Of a DNA stretch of 59,207 nt, positions 8,904 through 17,543 are shown in pieces (the first letter of the stretch is position 1; each line of letters opens with the position of its first letter). Source of the DNA: an uncultured Eubacteriales bacterium (GTDB lineage: Bacteria; Bacillota; Clostridia; Oscillospirales; CAG-272); the NCBI GenBank assembly GCA_948467545.1, contig CAOKER010000015.1:1-59207 (forward strand), read 5' to 3'. A program made the position numbers and the translations under genes. The notes below the pieces were generated by a model that made no database searches, was not told where the DNA came from, and saw nothing but the letters and a program-made list of their open reading frames with translations.

Positions 8904-10646
8904 TTACAGGGAAGCGTACATGCTATAAAGATTATAGTAGATTCCTCCCTTTTCTATCAGCTCACTATGAGAGCCCTGCTCTTCTATTCCCTTGTCGGTA
9001 AGGACAAGTATAAGGTCGGCATTGCGAATAGTTGTAAGACGGTGGGCAATAGTGAAAACGGTTCTTCCCTTTGCAAGCTTTTCAAGCGATTCCTGAACAA
9101 TTTTTTCGCTTTCGTTGTCAAGAGCAGATGTAGCCTCGTCAAGTATCAAAACAGGCGGGTTTTTCAGAAACACTCTTGCTATGCTTATTCTCTGCTTCTG
9201 GCCGCCGGAGAGCTTTACACCTCTTTCACCTACATAAGTATCGTATCCATCATCAAGTGCGGAAATAAACTCATGTGCTCCCGCAAGCTTTGCCGCATTA
9301 ATAACTTCATCCCGCTCCGCGCCGGGCTTTCCGTAAGCAATATTATCATAAACCGTTCCCGAAAACAGGTACACATCCTGCTGAACAACTCCTACTGCGC
9401 TGCGCAGAGATTTAAGTGTTACATTTTTTATATCGGTTCCGTCAATCAATATTCTTCCTTCGGTAACATCATAAAACCGCGGAATAAGATTGCATAAAGT
9501 AGTCTTTCCGCCGCCCGACGGACCGACAAGAGCAACGCTGCTGCCCGCCTTTATATTTAGATTAATTTCCGAAAGCACCTGTGTAGAATCTCCGTTATAG
9601 TGAAATCCTACGTTATCAAAAATAATATCGCCCCGAACATTTTTAAGCTCCGACGCATTTTCTCCGTCGGTTATATCGGCGCTGACATCCATAATTTCAA
9701 GAAAACGCTCTATTCCCGTTATACCTCTCTGAAACTGCTCCGTAAACTGTATGATAGTGCGAAGCGTGGCAAGAAGTGTGCTTACAAATAAAAGATATGC
9801 CGTAAGGTCGGCAGGAGAAATATGCCCTTTTATCATAAAAATCGAACCGGCAACAACCACTATCAGATACATTATTCCCTCAAATGCCCTGTTTGCGGTC
9901 TGAAAACCGGCCATATAAAAATAGCTCATTTTCTTGGTATCAAGAAATTTACCGTTGCCGTCCTCAAATTTTTCGGATTCAATATCCTCATTTGCAAAGG
10001 ATTTTACAACACGTATACCAAGCAATGAATCCTCAACCTGAGAGTTAATTTCACCAAGCTGATTGCGCTGCTCTTTAAACGCTCTGCGCATACGGGTATT
10101 AAAAAATTTCACAAGTAAAAATATTAAAGGCAGCGAGATAAAAATAATCAGAGTAAGCGGAATATTTACTCCGCAAAGAATTATAAAGGAGACTATTATC
10201 TTTAATCCCGCTATGAAAAATTCTTCCGGACAGTGATGCGCAAACTCGGTTATATCAAACAAATCGCTTGTAATTCTTGACATTATCTGACCAACCTTGT
10301 GATCGGAATAATACGAATGAGAAAGAGTCTCCAAATGTTCAAATAAGTCACGGCGCATATCAGTTTCAATTTTTGCCCCCATAACATGACCTGTATCCGC
10401 CATATAGAAATTTGCTATAGAATCTATAATCCTCAATATAAGATAAAATACACCGATTCTTAATATAATTCCGACAGTAAGTGAACCTATATCATTTATC
10501 CCCATATCCGTTATATACCGTACAAACATAGGAAATACGAGTTCGCAAACCGTTGTCAGCGATGCGCAAAACAGATCGAGAATCAGTATCCACTTATATT
10601 TTCTAAAATACGGCACAAATCTTTTAATTAAATATTCGATTTTCAT
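8904..10646 (-). CDS. MsbA-type ABC exporter, fused permease/ATPase
   Basis: A 580-residue half-transporter with about six N-terminal transmembrane helices and a C-terminal ATPase: Walker A GPSGGGKTT near residue 373, LSGGQKQR signature, LILDEATSALD Walker B and a TIAHRL switch. It resembles the MsbA/LmrA lipid and drug exporters and has no partner gene, so a homodimer is expected. Translation should start at the ATG at 10646, because GGGAGG lies about ten bases upstream; the GTG four codons earlier overlaps that ribosome binding site. It is transcribed alone toward the bidirectional terminator. Confidence 0.92.
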   Translation of the reverse strand: MKIEYLIKRFVPYFRKYKWILILDLFCASLTTVCELVFPMFVRYITDMGINDIGSLTVGIILRIGVFYLILRIIDSIANFYMADTGHVMGAKIETDMRRDLFEHLETLSHSYYSDHKVGQIMSRITSDLFDITEFAHHCPEEFFIAGLKIIVSFIILCGVNIPLTLIIFISLPLIFLLVKFFNTRMRRAFKEQRNQLGEINSQVEDSLLGIRVVKSFANEDIESEKFEDGNGKFLDTKKMSYFYMAGFQTANRAFEGIMYLIVVVAGSIFMIKGHISPADLTAYLLFVSTLLATLRTIIQFTEQFQRGITGIERFLEIMDVSADITDGENASELKNVRGDIIFDNVGFHYNGDSTQVLSEINLNIKAGSSVALVGPSGGGKTTLCNLIPRFYDVTEGRILIDGTDIKNVTLKSLRSAVGVVQQDVYLFSGTVYDNIAYGKPGAERDEVINAAKLAGAHEFISALDDGYDTYVGERGVKLSGGQKQRISIARVFLKNPPVLILDEATSALDNESEKIVQESLEKLAKGRTVFTIAHRLTTIRNADLILVLTDKGIEEQGSHSELIEKGGIYYNLYSMYASL

Positions 10647-11107
10647 TAAATAAAACACCTCCCGTACGTACTTAAAGCTTTATCCTACGAAAATCCTAAA
10701 TCTATATGTACGTCAAATTTCCATATTTAGAATCAAAAAACTTAAATTAAGATATGTCATACATCTTTCATAAAAGAAAAGCAAATAATACAGCCGTATA
10801 AAAAGAACGGTAAAGCAAACAATATATTATGAAATCAACGATATATGCAATAAAATTACTCATGTCCGGCACTTCGGCTTCGGGCGGCACATCACCGAAA
10901 AGTGATACGGAGCCACCTCTTATAGAACTAAGATTTATCGCCGCAGCCTGTTGACCGTAATATCATCAGCCGCATATCCCGTCACTCTACTCCACATCAA
11001 CAGACTCCGAATCAACAGTACGAATGTAAGCGGCGTCTCACCGGACAACGTAATAATCGAAAAACATAGATTTCAGATAATATCCATTAAGTCACAGGAG
11101 TATCGGA
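10647..11107. other. Intergenic region without a convincing gene
   Basis: This holds the ribosome binding site of the minus-strand ABC gene and low-complexity AT-rich sequence. A 41-codon open frame (10829-10954, plus) lacks a good ribosome binding site and is not called. AGGAG at 11096-11100 belongs to the small ORF that follows. Confidence 0.4.
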
Positions 11108-11308
11108 ATGCGCTATCGAAATTTAACAGAACTTATATCATGCAGCAACAGCAGCCGACATTTTTTTCTGTCTCTTCAAATAAAAGACCAAACCGAGCTT
11201 AGCAAACACGGAGATTATATTCACTCCGCCGCCGAGCTTCACGACCATGCCGCACGTCTTGAAAAAATGCGGCACTATGATACAATAAGCGGTTTCAACT
11301 CTAAATAA
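11108..11308 (+). CDS. Small 66-residue hypothetical protein
   Basis: An ATG follows AGGAG (11096-11100) at the ideal seven-base spacing and opens 66 codons ending in TAA. The product is hydrophilic, probably helical, and has spaced residues (HFFLSL, then LSKHGDYIHSAAELHDHA) that remind me of a widespread family of about 60-residue clostridial proteins of unknown function. I cannot confirm that without a search. It is isolated, has no clear promoter and has no terminator immediately after. It could be a real small gene or a decaying remnant. Confidence 0.45.
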   Translation: MRYRNLTELISCSNSSRHFFLSLQIKDQTELSKHGDYIHSAAELHDHAARLEKMRHYDTISGFNSK

Positions 11309-11670
11309 ATATACAAACTAAAAAATCACGACAGCTTTTTACAGCTTTTTATTCTGCTGTCATTAAAGCCATAATATTAATCCTCCGGGCAGCCATCAGT
11401 TGTAAATTATCCGTATAACAAACCGCGCGGCTCTTGAGATTATCGTTGTAATAACAGAATGTTAAATTGATTAAAATATAATAAATTATATCTCAAAAAG
11501 TTACCCGAAAAATGCCTGTAAACAAAGACACAAAGAGTTGGAGAATAAGAAATTTGATTTTGTACGCCGCGAAGATATATTCAAAAAGACTTTTTCAGAA
11601 CTTAAAAAACACGCGGAATAATCGAAGTAAAAGAAAAACATGTTTAAGTCAGTATTTTCTTATAACGCTG
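11309..11670. other. Intergenic region, no gene seen
   Basis: Open frames in this stretch have no ribosome binding site, and the longest one runs straight through the tRNA gene that follows. A direct repeat AGCTTTTTAC/AGCTTTTTAT near 11333-11352 is the only local pattern. Confidence 0.35.
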
Positions 11671-11698
11671 AAAAAGCCTGTAAATACAGGCTTTTTTT
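11671..11698 (-). terminator. Terminator of tRNA-Arg(CCG)
   Basis: AAAAAGCCTGT / ACAGGCTTTTT hairpin with a short AAAT loop. Read on the minus strand it is a GC stem followed by five T, about 30 bases past the tRNA 3' end. Confidence 0.75.
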
Positions 11699-11725
11699 GC
11701 GCAGCAGTATTTCATACTGCAAATA

Positions 11726-11802
11726 TGGCCTGCCCAACAGGATTCGAACCTGCGACCAACGGAATCGGAATCCGGTACTCTATCCAACTGAGCTACGGGC
11801 AG
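11726..11802 (-). tRNA. tRNA-Arg(CCG)
   Basis: A complete 77-base cloverleaf on the minus strand: acceptor CTGCCCG pairs with TGGGCAG, the D-arm has GCTCAGTTGGATAGAGT, the anticodon loop TTCCGAT gives CCG, the T-loop is TTCGAAT, and the discriminator G is followed by an encoded CCA (complement of 11726-11728). It reads the Arg codon CGG. One pair of the anticodon stem (C27 opposite T43) is mismatched. Confidence 0.95.
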
Positions 11803-11955
11803 ATATTTTAAAACTATGATATTATTATATCATTTATTTCACTGTTTGTAAAGTATAAGTTTGTAAAAAAATTAATATTCAGAATAACACTACTAATTCT
11901 TTTATATTACATACAACATTTGGACGGCGGAATATACCGCCGTCCAAAAAGCATA

Positions 11956-13998
11956 TTAAAAATCATCACCGGAACGGTCAATATCGCTCATATACTCAGG
12001 ACCGTGCTCTGTGATAAAAGCCTTGCGAGATACAATATCATCTCCGAGAAGCGTCTCAAAAATCCGGTCCGTCTGAATTTCATCTGTGGGAGTTACCAAA
12101 ATAAGCCGTCTTGTTGCCGGATCCATTGTAGTCTGACGCATCATTTCAGGTTCATTTTCGCCAAGTCCCTTTGACCGCTGAACGGTATATTTAGAATTGC
12201 CCAGCGTCTTGATTATATCCAGCTTCTCTTTTTCATTATAAGCAAAGTAAGACTTGTCTCGGCAAACAATTTCATAGAGAGGCGATTCGGCTATATAGAC
12301 CTTCTTTTCCCTGAGCAGGGTGGGAAGAAGTCTGCGAAAAAGAGTAAGCAAAAGAGTTCTGATATGATAGCCGTCTTTATCTGCGTCAGTACAGATAATA
12401 ATTTTATTCCAGCGAAGCGCGCTGAGATCAAACGGCACCATATCCTTCGATTTGGTTTTTATTTCAACTCCGCAGCCGATTACACGCAAAAGATTCAGTA
12501 TAACCTCGCTTTTAAAAATTTTATCGTATGAGCTGCTTTGACAGTTGAGAGTTTTCCCTCGAACAGGCATTACCGCCTGAAAATCCGCGTCTCTGCCCAA
12601 TTTAACCGACGTCAAGGCGGAATCGCCCTCAACTATATACAGTTCACGTCTTTCCGGATCTTTAGACCGGCAGTTGACAAATTTTTCAACACGATTTGCT
12701 ATGTCCATGCTCGAACTTAGCTTTTTCTTAAGATCAAGACGGGTAACTTCCGCTTTTTCACGGCTGCGCTTGTTGACCAGCACCTGTCCTGTAAAGCGTT
12801 CCGCCTCAACAGGACGTTCCGCAAAATAGACTTCAAGCTGATGCTTCAGAAATTTCGTCATTGCGTCCGCTATAAAAGTGTTGGTAATAGCTTTCTTCGT
12901 CTGATTTGCATATGACGTCTCGGTTGAAAAGCTGTTCGTAACAAGTACAAGACAGTCTTCAATATCCTGAAATGTTATTTTGCTCTCGTTCTTATTGTAT
13001 TTTCCGTTTGCCTTCAAGTATTTGTCAACCGAAAAAACAAAAGCATTTCTAACCGCTCTGTCCGGAGAGCCGCCATGCTCAAGGAAACTGGAATTATGGT
13101 AATATTCAATAATCTTTACCGTGTTGGAAACACAGAAAGCAACATCAAATTTTAATTTGTAATCTTTTTTGTCCTCCCTGTCCCTTCCCGATGTTTCGTG
13201 ATGCCAAACTACGGGAGCAGTCAACGTATTATCCCCCGCAAGTTCCGATATATAATCTATAATTCCGTTTTTATAAAGATACTCGCTCTGTTCAAAGCTG
13301 CCGTCCGCCTGCTCCAAAAGCAGCACAAACTTTACTCCGGAATTTACGACAGACTGCTTGTGCAGGAGCTCCCTGAAATATTCATGCGGTATATTTATAT
13401 CTGTAAATACATCAATATCAGGTTTCCATCGAATAACCGTTCCGGTACGTTTCTGACCGCGCGGAAGCTCCGTCTCAGAAAGCTCGGTTACAGGCTCGCC
13501 TTTTTCAAATGAAATTTCATATACACTTTTTCCGTCATATGACTTAACGTTCATATATTCGGAGCTGCATTGCGTCGCACAGGCACCGAGTCCGTTCAAA
13601 CCAAGGGAATATTCATAGCTTGAATTCTCCGAATTATTATCGTACTTTCCTCCGGCATACAGCTCACAGTAAATAAGCTCCCAGTTATAACGGCCTTCCG
13701 GCTCATTGTAGCCGAGAGGCACGCCGCGTCCGTGATCGTCAACCTCAATCGAATGATCAAGATAAACGGTCATCTTAATTTCATCACCAAAACCCTCCCG
13801 AGCTTCGTCTACAGCGTTAGAAAGAATTTCAAAGACAGAGTGTTCGCATCCTTCAAGCCCGTCCGAACCAAAAATTACCGCCGGACGTTTGCGGACGCGG
13901 TCAGCTCCTTTGAGGGCAGAGATACTTCTGTTATCATAAGAAGACATTCTCTGCTTTTTTACTTCTGTCTCACTGCTGTTAATTTCGGTTTTTGCCAT
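11956..13998 (-). CDS. parE: Type II topoisomerase subunit B (ParE/GyrB-like), divergent
   Basis: A 680-residue ATPase/TOPRIM subunit. The GHKL ATPase motifs are EILSNAVDEAREG (near residue 60), DDHGRGVPLG (near 92) and a lid SLGLNGLGA, where classical GyrB and ParE have GGLHGVGA. The TOPRIM domain has YIVEGDSA and DADKDGYHIRT with the metal-binding acidic residues. The C-terminus ends soon after the TOPRIM tail, with no extra Gram-negative insertion. It would work with a GyrA/ParC-type subunit; the likely partner lies 37 kb away at 51162-53363 on the opposite strand. The start is supported by AAAGGAA about twelve bases upstream. It is probably a second topoisomerase beside a standard gyrase elsewhere; gyrase versus topoisomerase IV activity cannot be told from sequence. 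Confidence 0.88.
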   Translation of the reverse strand: MAKTEINSSETEVKKQRMSSYDNRSISALKGADRVRKRPAVIFGSDGLEGCEHSVFEILSNAVDEAREGFGDEIKMTVYLDHSIEVDDHGRGVPLGYNEPEGRYNWELIYCELYAGGKYDNNSENSSYEYSLGLNGLGACATQCSSEYMNVKSYDGKSVYEISFEKGEPVTELSETELPRGQKRTGTVIRWKPDIDVFTDINIPHEYFRELLHKQSVVNSGVKFVLLLEQADGSFEQSEYLYKNGIIDYISELAGDNTLTAPVVWHHETSGRDREDKKDYKLKFDVAFCVSNTVKIIEYYHNSSFLEHGGSPDRAVRNAFVFSVDKYLKANGKYNKNESKITFQDIEDCLVLVTNSFSTETSYANQTKKAITNTFIADAMTKFLKHQLEVYFAERPVEAERFTGQVLVNKRSREKAEVTRLDLKKKLSSSMDIANRVEKFVNCRSKDPERRELYIVEGDSALTSVKLGRDADFQAVMPVRGKTLNCQSSSYDKIFKSEVILNLLRVIGCGVEIKTKSKDMVPFDLSALRWNKIIICTDADKDGYHIRTLLLTLFRRLLPTLLREKKVYIAESPLYEIVCRDKSYFAYNEKEKLDIIKTLGNSKYTVQRSKGLGENEPEMMRQTTMDPATRRLILVTPTDEIQTDRIFETLLGDDIVSRKAFITEHGPEYMSDIDRSGDDF

Positions 13999-14100
13999 CC
14001 TGTATTTATTCCTTTCCTACAGTAAAATTTAAAGCTGACAATTTTATCGGTTTTAATGATAATGATATATACTTTCAAAAATGCCGAACTGTAAAGCTTA

Positions 14101-14130
14101 TTTCGCACGATTTCGCGCGTTATCGCGTTA
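14101..14130. repeat. Three in-phase 10-mers upstream of parE
   Basis: TTTCGCACGA, TTTCGCGCGT and TATCGCGTTA follow one another without gaps, a GC-rich island in an AT-rich intergenic stretch between the divergent parE and QueG-like genes. The ten-base period places each copy on the same face of the helix, which could suit cooperative protein binding. Confidence 0.35.
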
Positions 14131-14226
14131 TTGAAAAAGCTCGTCTTAAAAAAGCCGGATTTTTTATATAATGCCAAAAAACACGGCATAAAAAACGACA
14201 TATAATATATATTTTACATCACCCGC

Positions 14227-14255
14227 TTGATTTTGTCAATAACAGATGCTATAAT
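14227..14255 (+). promoter_or_regulatory. Extended -10 promoter placed for a leaderless transcript
   Basis: TTGATT at 14227-14232, exactly 17 bases, then TATAAT at 14250-14255 preceded by TGC. The normal start would be about 14262, one base before the ATG at 14263. No ribosome binding site precedes that ATG. Confidence 0.65.
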
Positions 14256-14262
14256 TATATGT

Positions 14263-15144
14263 ATGAATACAAAACACATCCCTGAAGAAAAAAACCGTTT
14301 CAGCGACGCGGTCAACTACGTCTGCTCGATTCTTGAGAGCGCAGGATGCTCGTCAGCGTCGCTTCTTGATATTTCGGATTGCATAACAGACAGAAGCTAT
14401 CTTATGCCGGAGCATGCAACGCACGCGCTGATTTTTACCGTGCCTTACTTAAGTAAAGCAGCTCAAAAGGCTGACGGAAATCTTTCGGTTTATGCCGCGC
14501 CGAGAGACTATCATATATTTTTTGCCGAATTGTTCAAAAACATAAAGTCAAGAACGGAAAAAATTTTTCCCGAATTCAGTATCAACGGATTTTCCGACCA
14601 TTCTCCGATAAATGAAGTCAAAGCCGCCGTTTGCGCAGATCTCGGAGTCCTCGGTGATAATCATCTGCTGATAACGCCCGACTACGGCAGCTATGTTTTT
14701 ATCGGAGAGATATTTTTTTCTTCCGGCGAAGAAGAATACGGAAAAGTAAGTCATACCACCGCCGAAATAACATCTGCAAGAGAAAAAAAATCAAAGAGGC
14801 TATCCGGCTGCCTGCATTGCGGCAGATGTATTAAAGCCTGTCCGTCACCGAATAAGTGTTTATCCGCAATCACACAGAAAAAAGGAAAACTTTCCGATAC
14901 AGAAGCAGAATTGATTTCAAACACGAAGTCGGTATGGGGATGCGATATATGTCAGAAGGTATGTCCGATGAATCATGACATAAAGTTATCCGAAATTTCT
15001 TTTTTTTCAGAAAAGCTGTCTTTCAATATTACGCTTTCAGAGCTCGAAGACATGTCGGACCGAGACTTTTCCGAACGGGCATATGCATGGCGAGGAAAAA
15101 ATACAATAGAGAGAAATCTCAGAATAACAGATAAAAACAAATAA
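14263..15144 (+). CDS. QueG-like (epoxyqueuosine reductase family) double [4Fe-4S] protein
   Basis: A 293-residue protein matching the QueG core. It has YAAPRDYHIFF, then the segment ADLGVLGDNHLL-TPDYGSYVFIGEI, a first cluster motif CLHCGRCIKACP and a second VWGCDICQKVCPMN. In QueG these bind two [4Fe-4S] clusters beside a cobamide, and the enzyme makes queuosine in tRNA. Here the usual GKN of the AGLGWIGKN block reads GDN, the first cluster continues with PSPNKC, and the C-terminal HEAT extension of long QueG proteins is missing. It may therefore be a short QueG or a paralogue with another substrate. No other queuosine gene is nearby. The ATG at 14263 is the first plausible start and appears to be leaderless. 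Confidence 0.75.
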   Translation: MNTKHIPEEKNRFSDAVNYVCSILESAGCSSASLLDISDCITDRSYLMPEHATHALIFTVPYLSKAAQKADGNLSVYAAPRDYHIFFAELFKNIKSRTEKIFPEFSINGFSDHSPINEVKAAVCADLGVLGDNHLLITPDYGSYVFIGEIFFSSGEEEYGKVSHTTAEITSAREKKSKRLSGCLHCGRCIKACPSPNKCLSAITQKKGKLSDTEAELISNTKSVWGCDICQKVCPMNHDIKLSEISFFSEKLSFNITLSELEDMSDRDFSERAYAWRGKNTIERNLRITDKNK

Positions 15145-15308
15145 AAAATATTAAAGGATATAACCGACGTTCTCATCAGCATACAATCGCATTAACAAGA
15201 AAATATTTCAAATGACACAGAACATACGTTCTTCAATTAACGGTGAAAGCTTTTTACTGGGATTCGGTAACAGTTGTAAGCCGCGGAAAAACGTCACCTG
15301 CTTATAGA

Positions 15309-15359
15309 TGTCCACACCATAATTATCGTATAAACCGATAATATGGTGTGGACATTTTT
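15309..15359 (+). terminator. Rho-independent terminator after the QueG-like gene
   Basis: TGTCCACACCAT (15309-15320) pairs with ATGGTGTGGACA (15343-15354), extended inward by TTATCG/CGATAA, and is followed by TTTTT. It lies 165 bases past the stop, and I see no gene in between. Confidence 0.85.
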
Positions 15360-15400
15360 CTTCCATATCCGTATATAATTATATCATACAGATTTGCTTA

Positions 15401-16681
15401 TCATTTAATGGCTTCACCGCATTCCGGACAAAAATTCGGATGTTCGGAAGAATCCTCCGGCTCCCATCCGCATTTTCCGCAACGATATTTAAGTTTTCCC
15501 GACGGTCTTTTTGCTCCGCATTCCGAACAAAACTTTCCCTTATTCGAAGCTCCGCACATACATTTCCAAGTTTCTGTCTTCGGCTTCTCAGCTCCGCACA
15601 CGGAACAAAAATTGCCAGTGCATGCTTCGCCGCAGCTGCATTTCCATTCTTCCGAAGATTTCTGTGAAGAAGGGGAAGAATCCATAGCATAAAGCTCCTG
15701 AGCATTCGCAGATCCGTTTTGCGATACAAAACCCATACCCATAAACCCTGACATTGCCCCGTTCGGATTTTTTGCCGCATCCTGCATCGCCTGCGCCTGT
15801 GCACCTATAAGTGTAGCGGCTCCCATCGAAGGATTTCGGAGCACAGCGGTTTTCTGAAGCTGCTTTATCATCTCCAAATCTTCGTCCGGAAGAGTAACGG
15901 AATTTAATGCAACCGAAACTATCTCAAGACCGCGCAGCTCTCTCCACTTTTCGGACAGTGCGCTGTTCATCGCCTGCTCAAGCTCTGTGTTATGAGCTAC
16001 AATCTGATTTGGCCTGATTTCAAGGTCTGAAAGTCTGCCGAAAGCAGGCTGAAGTGCGCTTATAAATTCAGATTTCAGCTGAGCGTCTATTTCACACCGT
16101 GTATATTCTTCCTCAATATTTCCGCATACATTTGTATAAAATAGAAGCGGATTTGATATTCTGTAAGAATATACTCCCGAACAGCGTACAGATACATCGA
16201 CATCCAAACCGATTTTTGAATCAACAATCCGGAATGGAATCGGATTTGGAGTGCCAAACTTATTGTCTATAAGCTCCTTGGTATTAAAGTAATAAACTCT
16301 CTGATCCTTTCCGGGATCGCCCCCGTACATGAAGCGTTTTCCTATTGTGCGGAAGGTCTCCATAATACCGTCTTCAAGATTGCCGCCGAATAAAGACGGC
16401 TCGGTAGAGGCGTCATATGTATATTCTCCGGGTTCAGCACAAACCTCAACAATTTTTCCCTGTTCGACAATCATCATACACTGACCGTCCGCAACAGCAA
16501 TTCCGCTTCCGCTTGTTATAATGTTGTCGTTGCCTTTTTTATTCGTTCCTCTTGAAGAAATCTGCTTTCGTCCTCTGACAGCCAGTACTTCCTTGTCAAG
16601 AGCATCACAGCTGAAAAACTCTTTCCACTGATCGGCAAGAGTTCCGCCCACTGCTCCGGTTATCGCCTTAATTAATCCCAT
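15401..16681 (-). CDS. ydjI: SPFH-domain protein with three C-terminal zinc ribbons (YdjI-like)
   Basis: The 426-residue protein has an N-terminal SPFH (virion-core-like) domain: GLIKAITGAVGGTLADQW, then a beta-rich region and an Ala/Gln-rich helical part near residues 280-310. Three zinc-ribbon modules follow: CSCGEACTGNFCSVCG, CMCGASNKGKFCSECG and CGKCGW to CPECG. In Bacillus subtilis the equivalent YdjI belongs to the pspA-ydjGHI envelope-stress operon, where it assembles with YdjG and YdjH at the membrane. It is third in the same gene order here. The ATG at 16681 follows GAGGTG at good spacing; the GTG three codons upstream is part of that site. There is no membrane segment, so it should be recruited from the cytoplasm. 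Confidence 0.82.
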   Translation of the reverse strand: MGLIKAITGAVGGTLADQWKEFFSCDALDKEVLAVRGRKQISSRGTNKKGNDNIITSGSGIAVADGQCMMIVEQGKIVEVCAEPGEYTYDASTEPSLFGGNLEDGIMETFRTIGKRFMYGGDPGKDQRVYYFNTKELIDNKFGTPNPIPFRIVDSKIGLDVDVSVRCSGVYSYRISNPLLFYTNVCGNIEEEYTRCEIDAQLKSEFISALQPAFGRLSDLEIRPNQIVAHNTELEQAMNSALSEKWRELRGLEIVSVALNSVTLPDEDLEMIKQLQKTAVLRNPSMGAATLIGAQAQAMQDAAKNPNGAMSGFMGMGFVSQNGSANAQELYAMDSSPSSQKSSEEWKCSCGEACTGNFCSVCGAEKPKTETWKCMCGASNKGKFCSECGAKRPSGKLKYRCGKCGWEPEDSSEHPNFCPECGEAIK

Positions 16682-16705
16682 TTTTATCACACCTCTCGTA
16701 CATAT

Positions 16706-17512
16706 TTAAAATTTTCCTCCTCCGCCGCCATGGCTTCTGCCGCTTGAGGACCTATGGGTCGAACTTCCCTTGGAAGACGTCGGCTTAGGCCGCGCTGTTT
16801 TAGCAACCGTTTTATAGAGAAAATAGTCTCCGGCTCCGGTCAGGTTAAAGCTTCCGTTCACCACAGAGCTGTCTGCGGCTGCCGAACACTTAACCGGATT
16901 CATTTTTGAACGCATTACCGAAGTAGAAACAAATGCAGTCGCAAGTCCGATAACAAAGCATACTCCTACATAAAGGAAAAGCTCGGACGCCTTTCGCGGC
17001 AAAGCACTGCCGGAAAGAGGATACTCAATCAAGTCAAGATATTTATCAAAGGCAGAAAAATATTCTCCATCGCTAAGATAAGTCTTAATATTATCTCCTA
17101 TTTTTTCGATGTCAGAGTCAGAAAAGTCCCCGATTGCGCTTCCGTATGTAGATATATACCAACCTCTCCCGGAACCGAAATTTACAAGAAGCAAAATACC
17201 GTCATACCCTGCTCCCAAACCATAGCCGCCGTAATCGTAAAAATCATCGGCATAATCACGATTACTTTTTCCGCCGGTACTTAAAGTTGTTACAATTATT
17301 ACATCGGTTTTGTATTTATCGGACAGCACAGTCATGCTTTCAAGAAGCAAGGCCTCCTCAGCTTCTGACAATATGTCTGCATCGTCCGCAAGTCTCGGAG
17401 CGTCAGGATCGTGAAATTCAGTATATGCGCTTAAACCGAAATACAGCTGTATAGAAAGAAAAATAAATACAGCTGCCGCAAAAGCCGAAACACTTTTTAA
17501 AATACTATTCAT
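16706..17512 (-). CDS. ydjH: TPM-domain membrane protein (YdjH/YgcG-like)
   Basis: A protein of about 268 residues with an N-terminal signal or anchor helix, then a TPM domain (LADDADILSEAEEALL, TDVIIVTT, YDGILLLVNFGSGRGWYISTYG), a second transmembrane helix near residue 185, and a basic Ser-rich tail ending SHGGGGGKF, the Gly-rich ending typical of YgcG/YdjH proteins. The TPM domain probably faces outside the membrane. It lies between the ydjG-like and ydjI-like genes with short gaps. GAGGA directly abuts the ATG at 17521, so the next in-frame ATG at 17512, nine bases further on, is preferred. Confidence 0.82.
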   Translation of the reverse strand: MNSILKSVSAFAAAVFIFLSIQLYFGLSAYTEFHDPDAPRLADDADILSEAEEALLLESMTVLSDKYKTDVIIVTTLSTGGKSNRDYADDFYDYGGYGLGAGYDGILLLVNFGSGRGWYISTYGSAIGDFSDSDIEKIGDNIKTYLSDGEYFSAFDKYLDLIEYPLSGSALPRKASELFLYVGVCFVIGLATAFVSTSVMRSKMNPVKCSAAADSSVVNGSFNLTGAGDYFLYKTVAKTARPKPTSSKGSSTHRSSSGRSHGGGGGKF

Positions 17513-17543
17513 AGAATACATTCCTCACGGCTTTCATATCAAA

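Noticed and set aside
10829..10954. 41-codon frame beginning MKSTIYAIKLL with a Ser/Gly-rich middle
   Set aside because: No ribosome binding site, no recognisable family and weak start context; it could be a precursor peptide only by imagination.
10951..11202. 83-codon frame overlapping the small ORF
   Set aside because: It is in another frame from the well-initiated 66-codon ORF and has no ribosome binding site.
11512..11811. 99-codon plus-strand frame
   Set aside because: It reads through the tRNA-Arg(CCG) terminator and the antisense of the tRNA itself.
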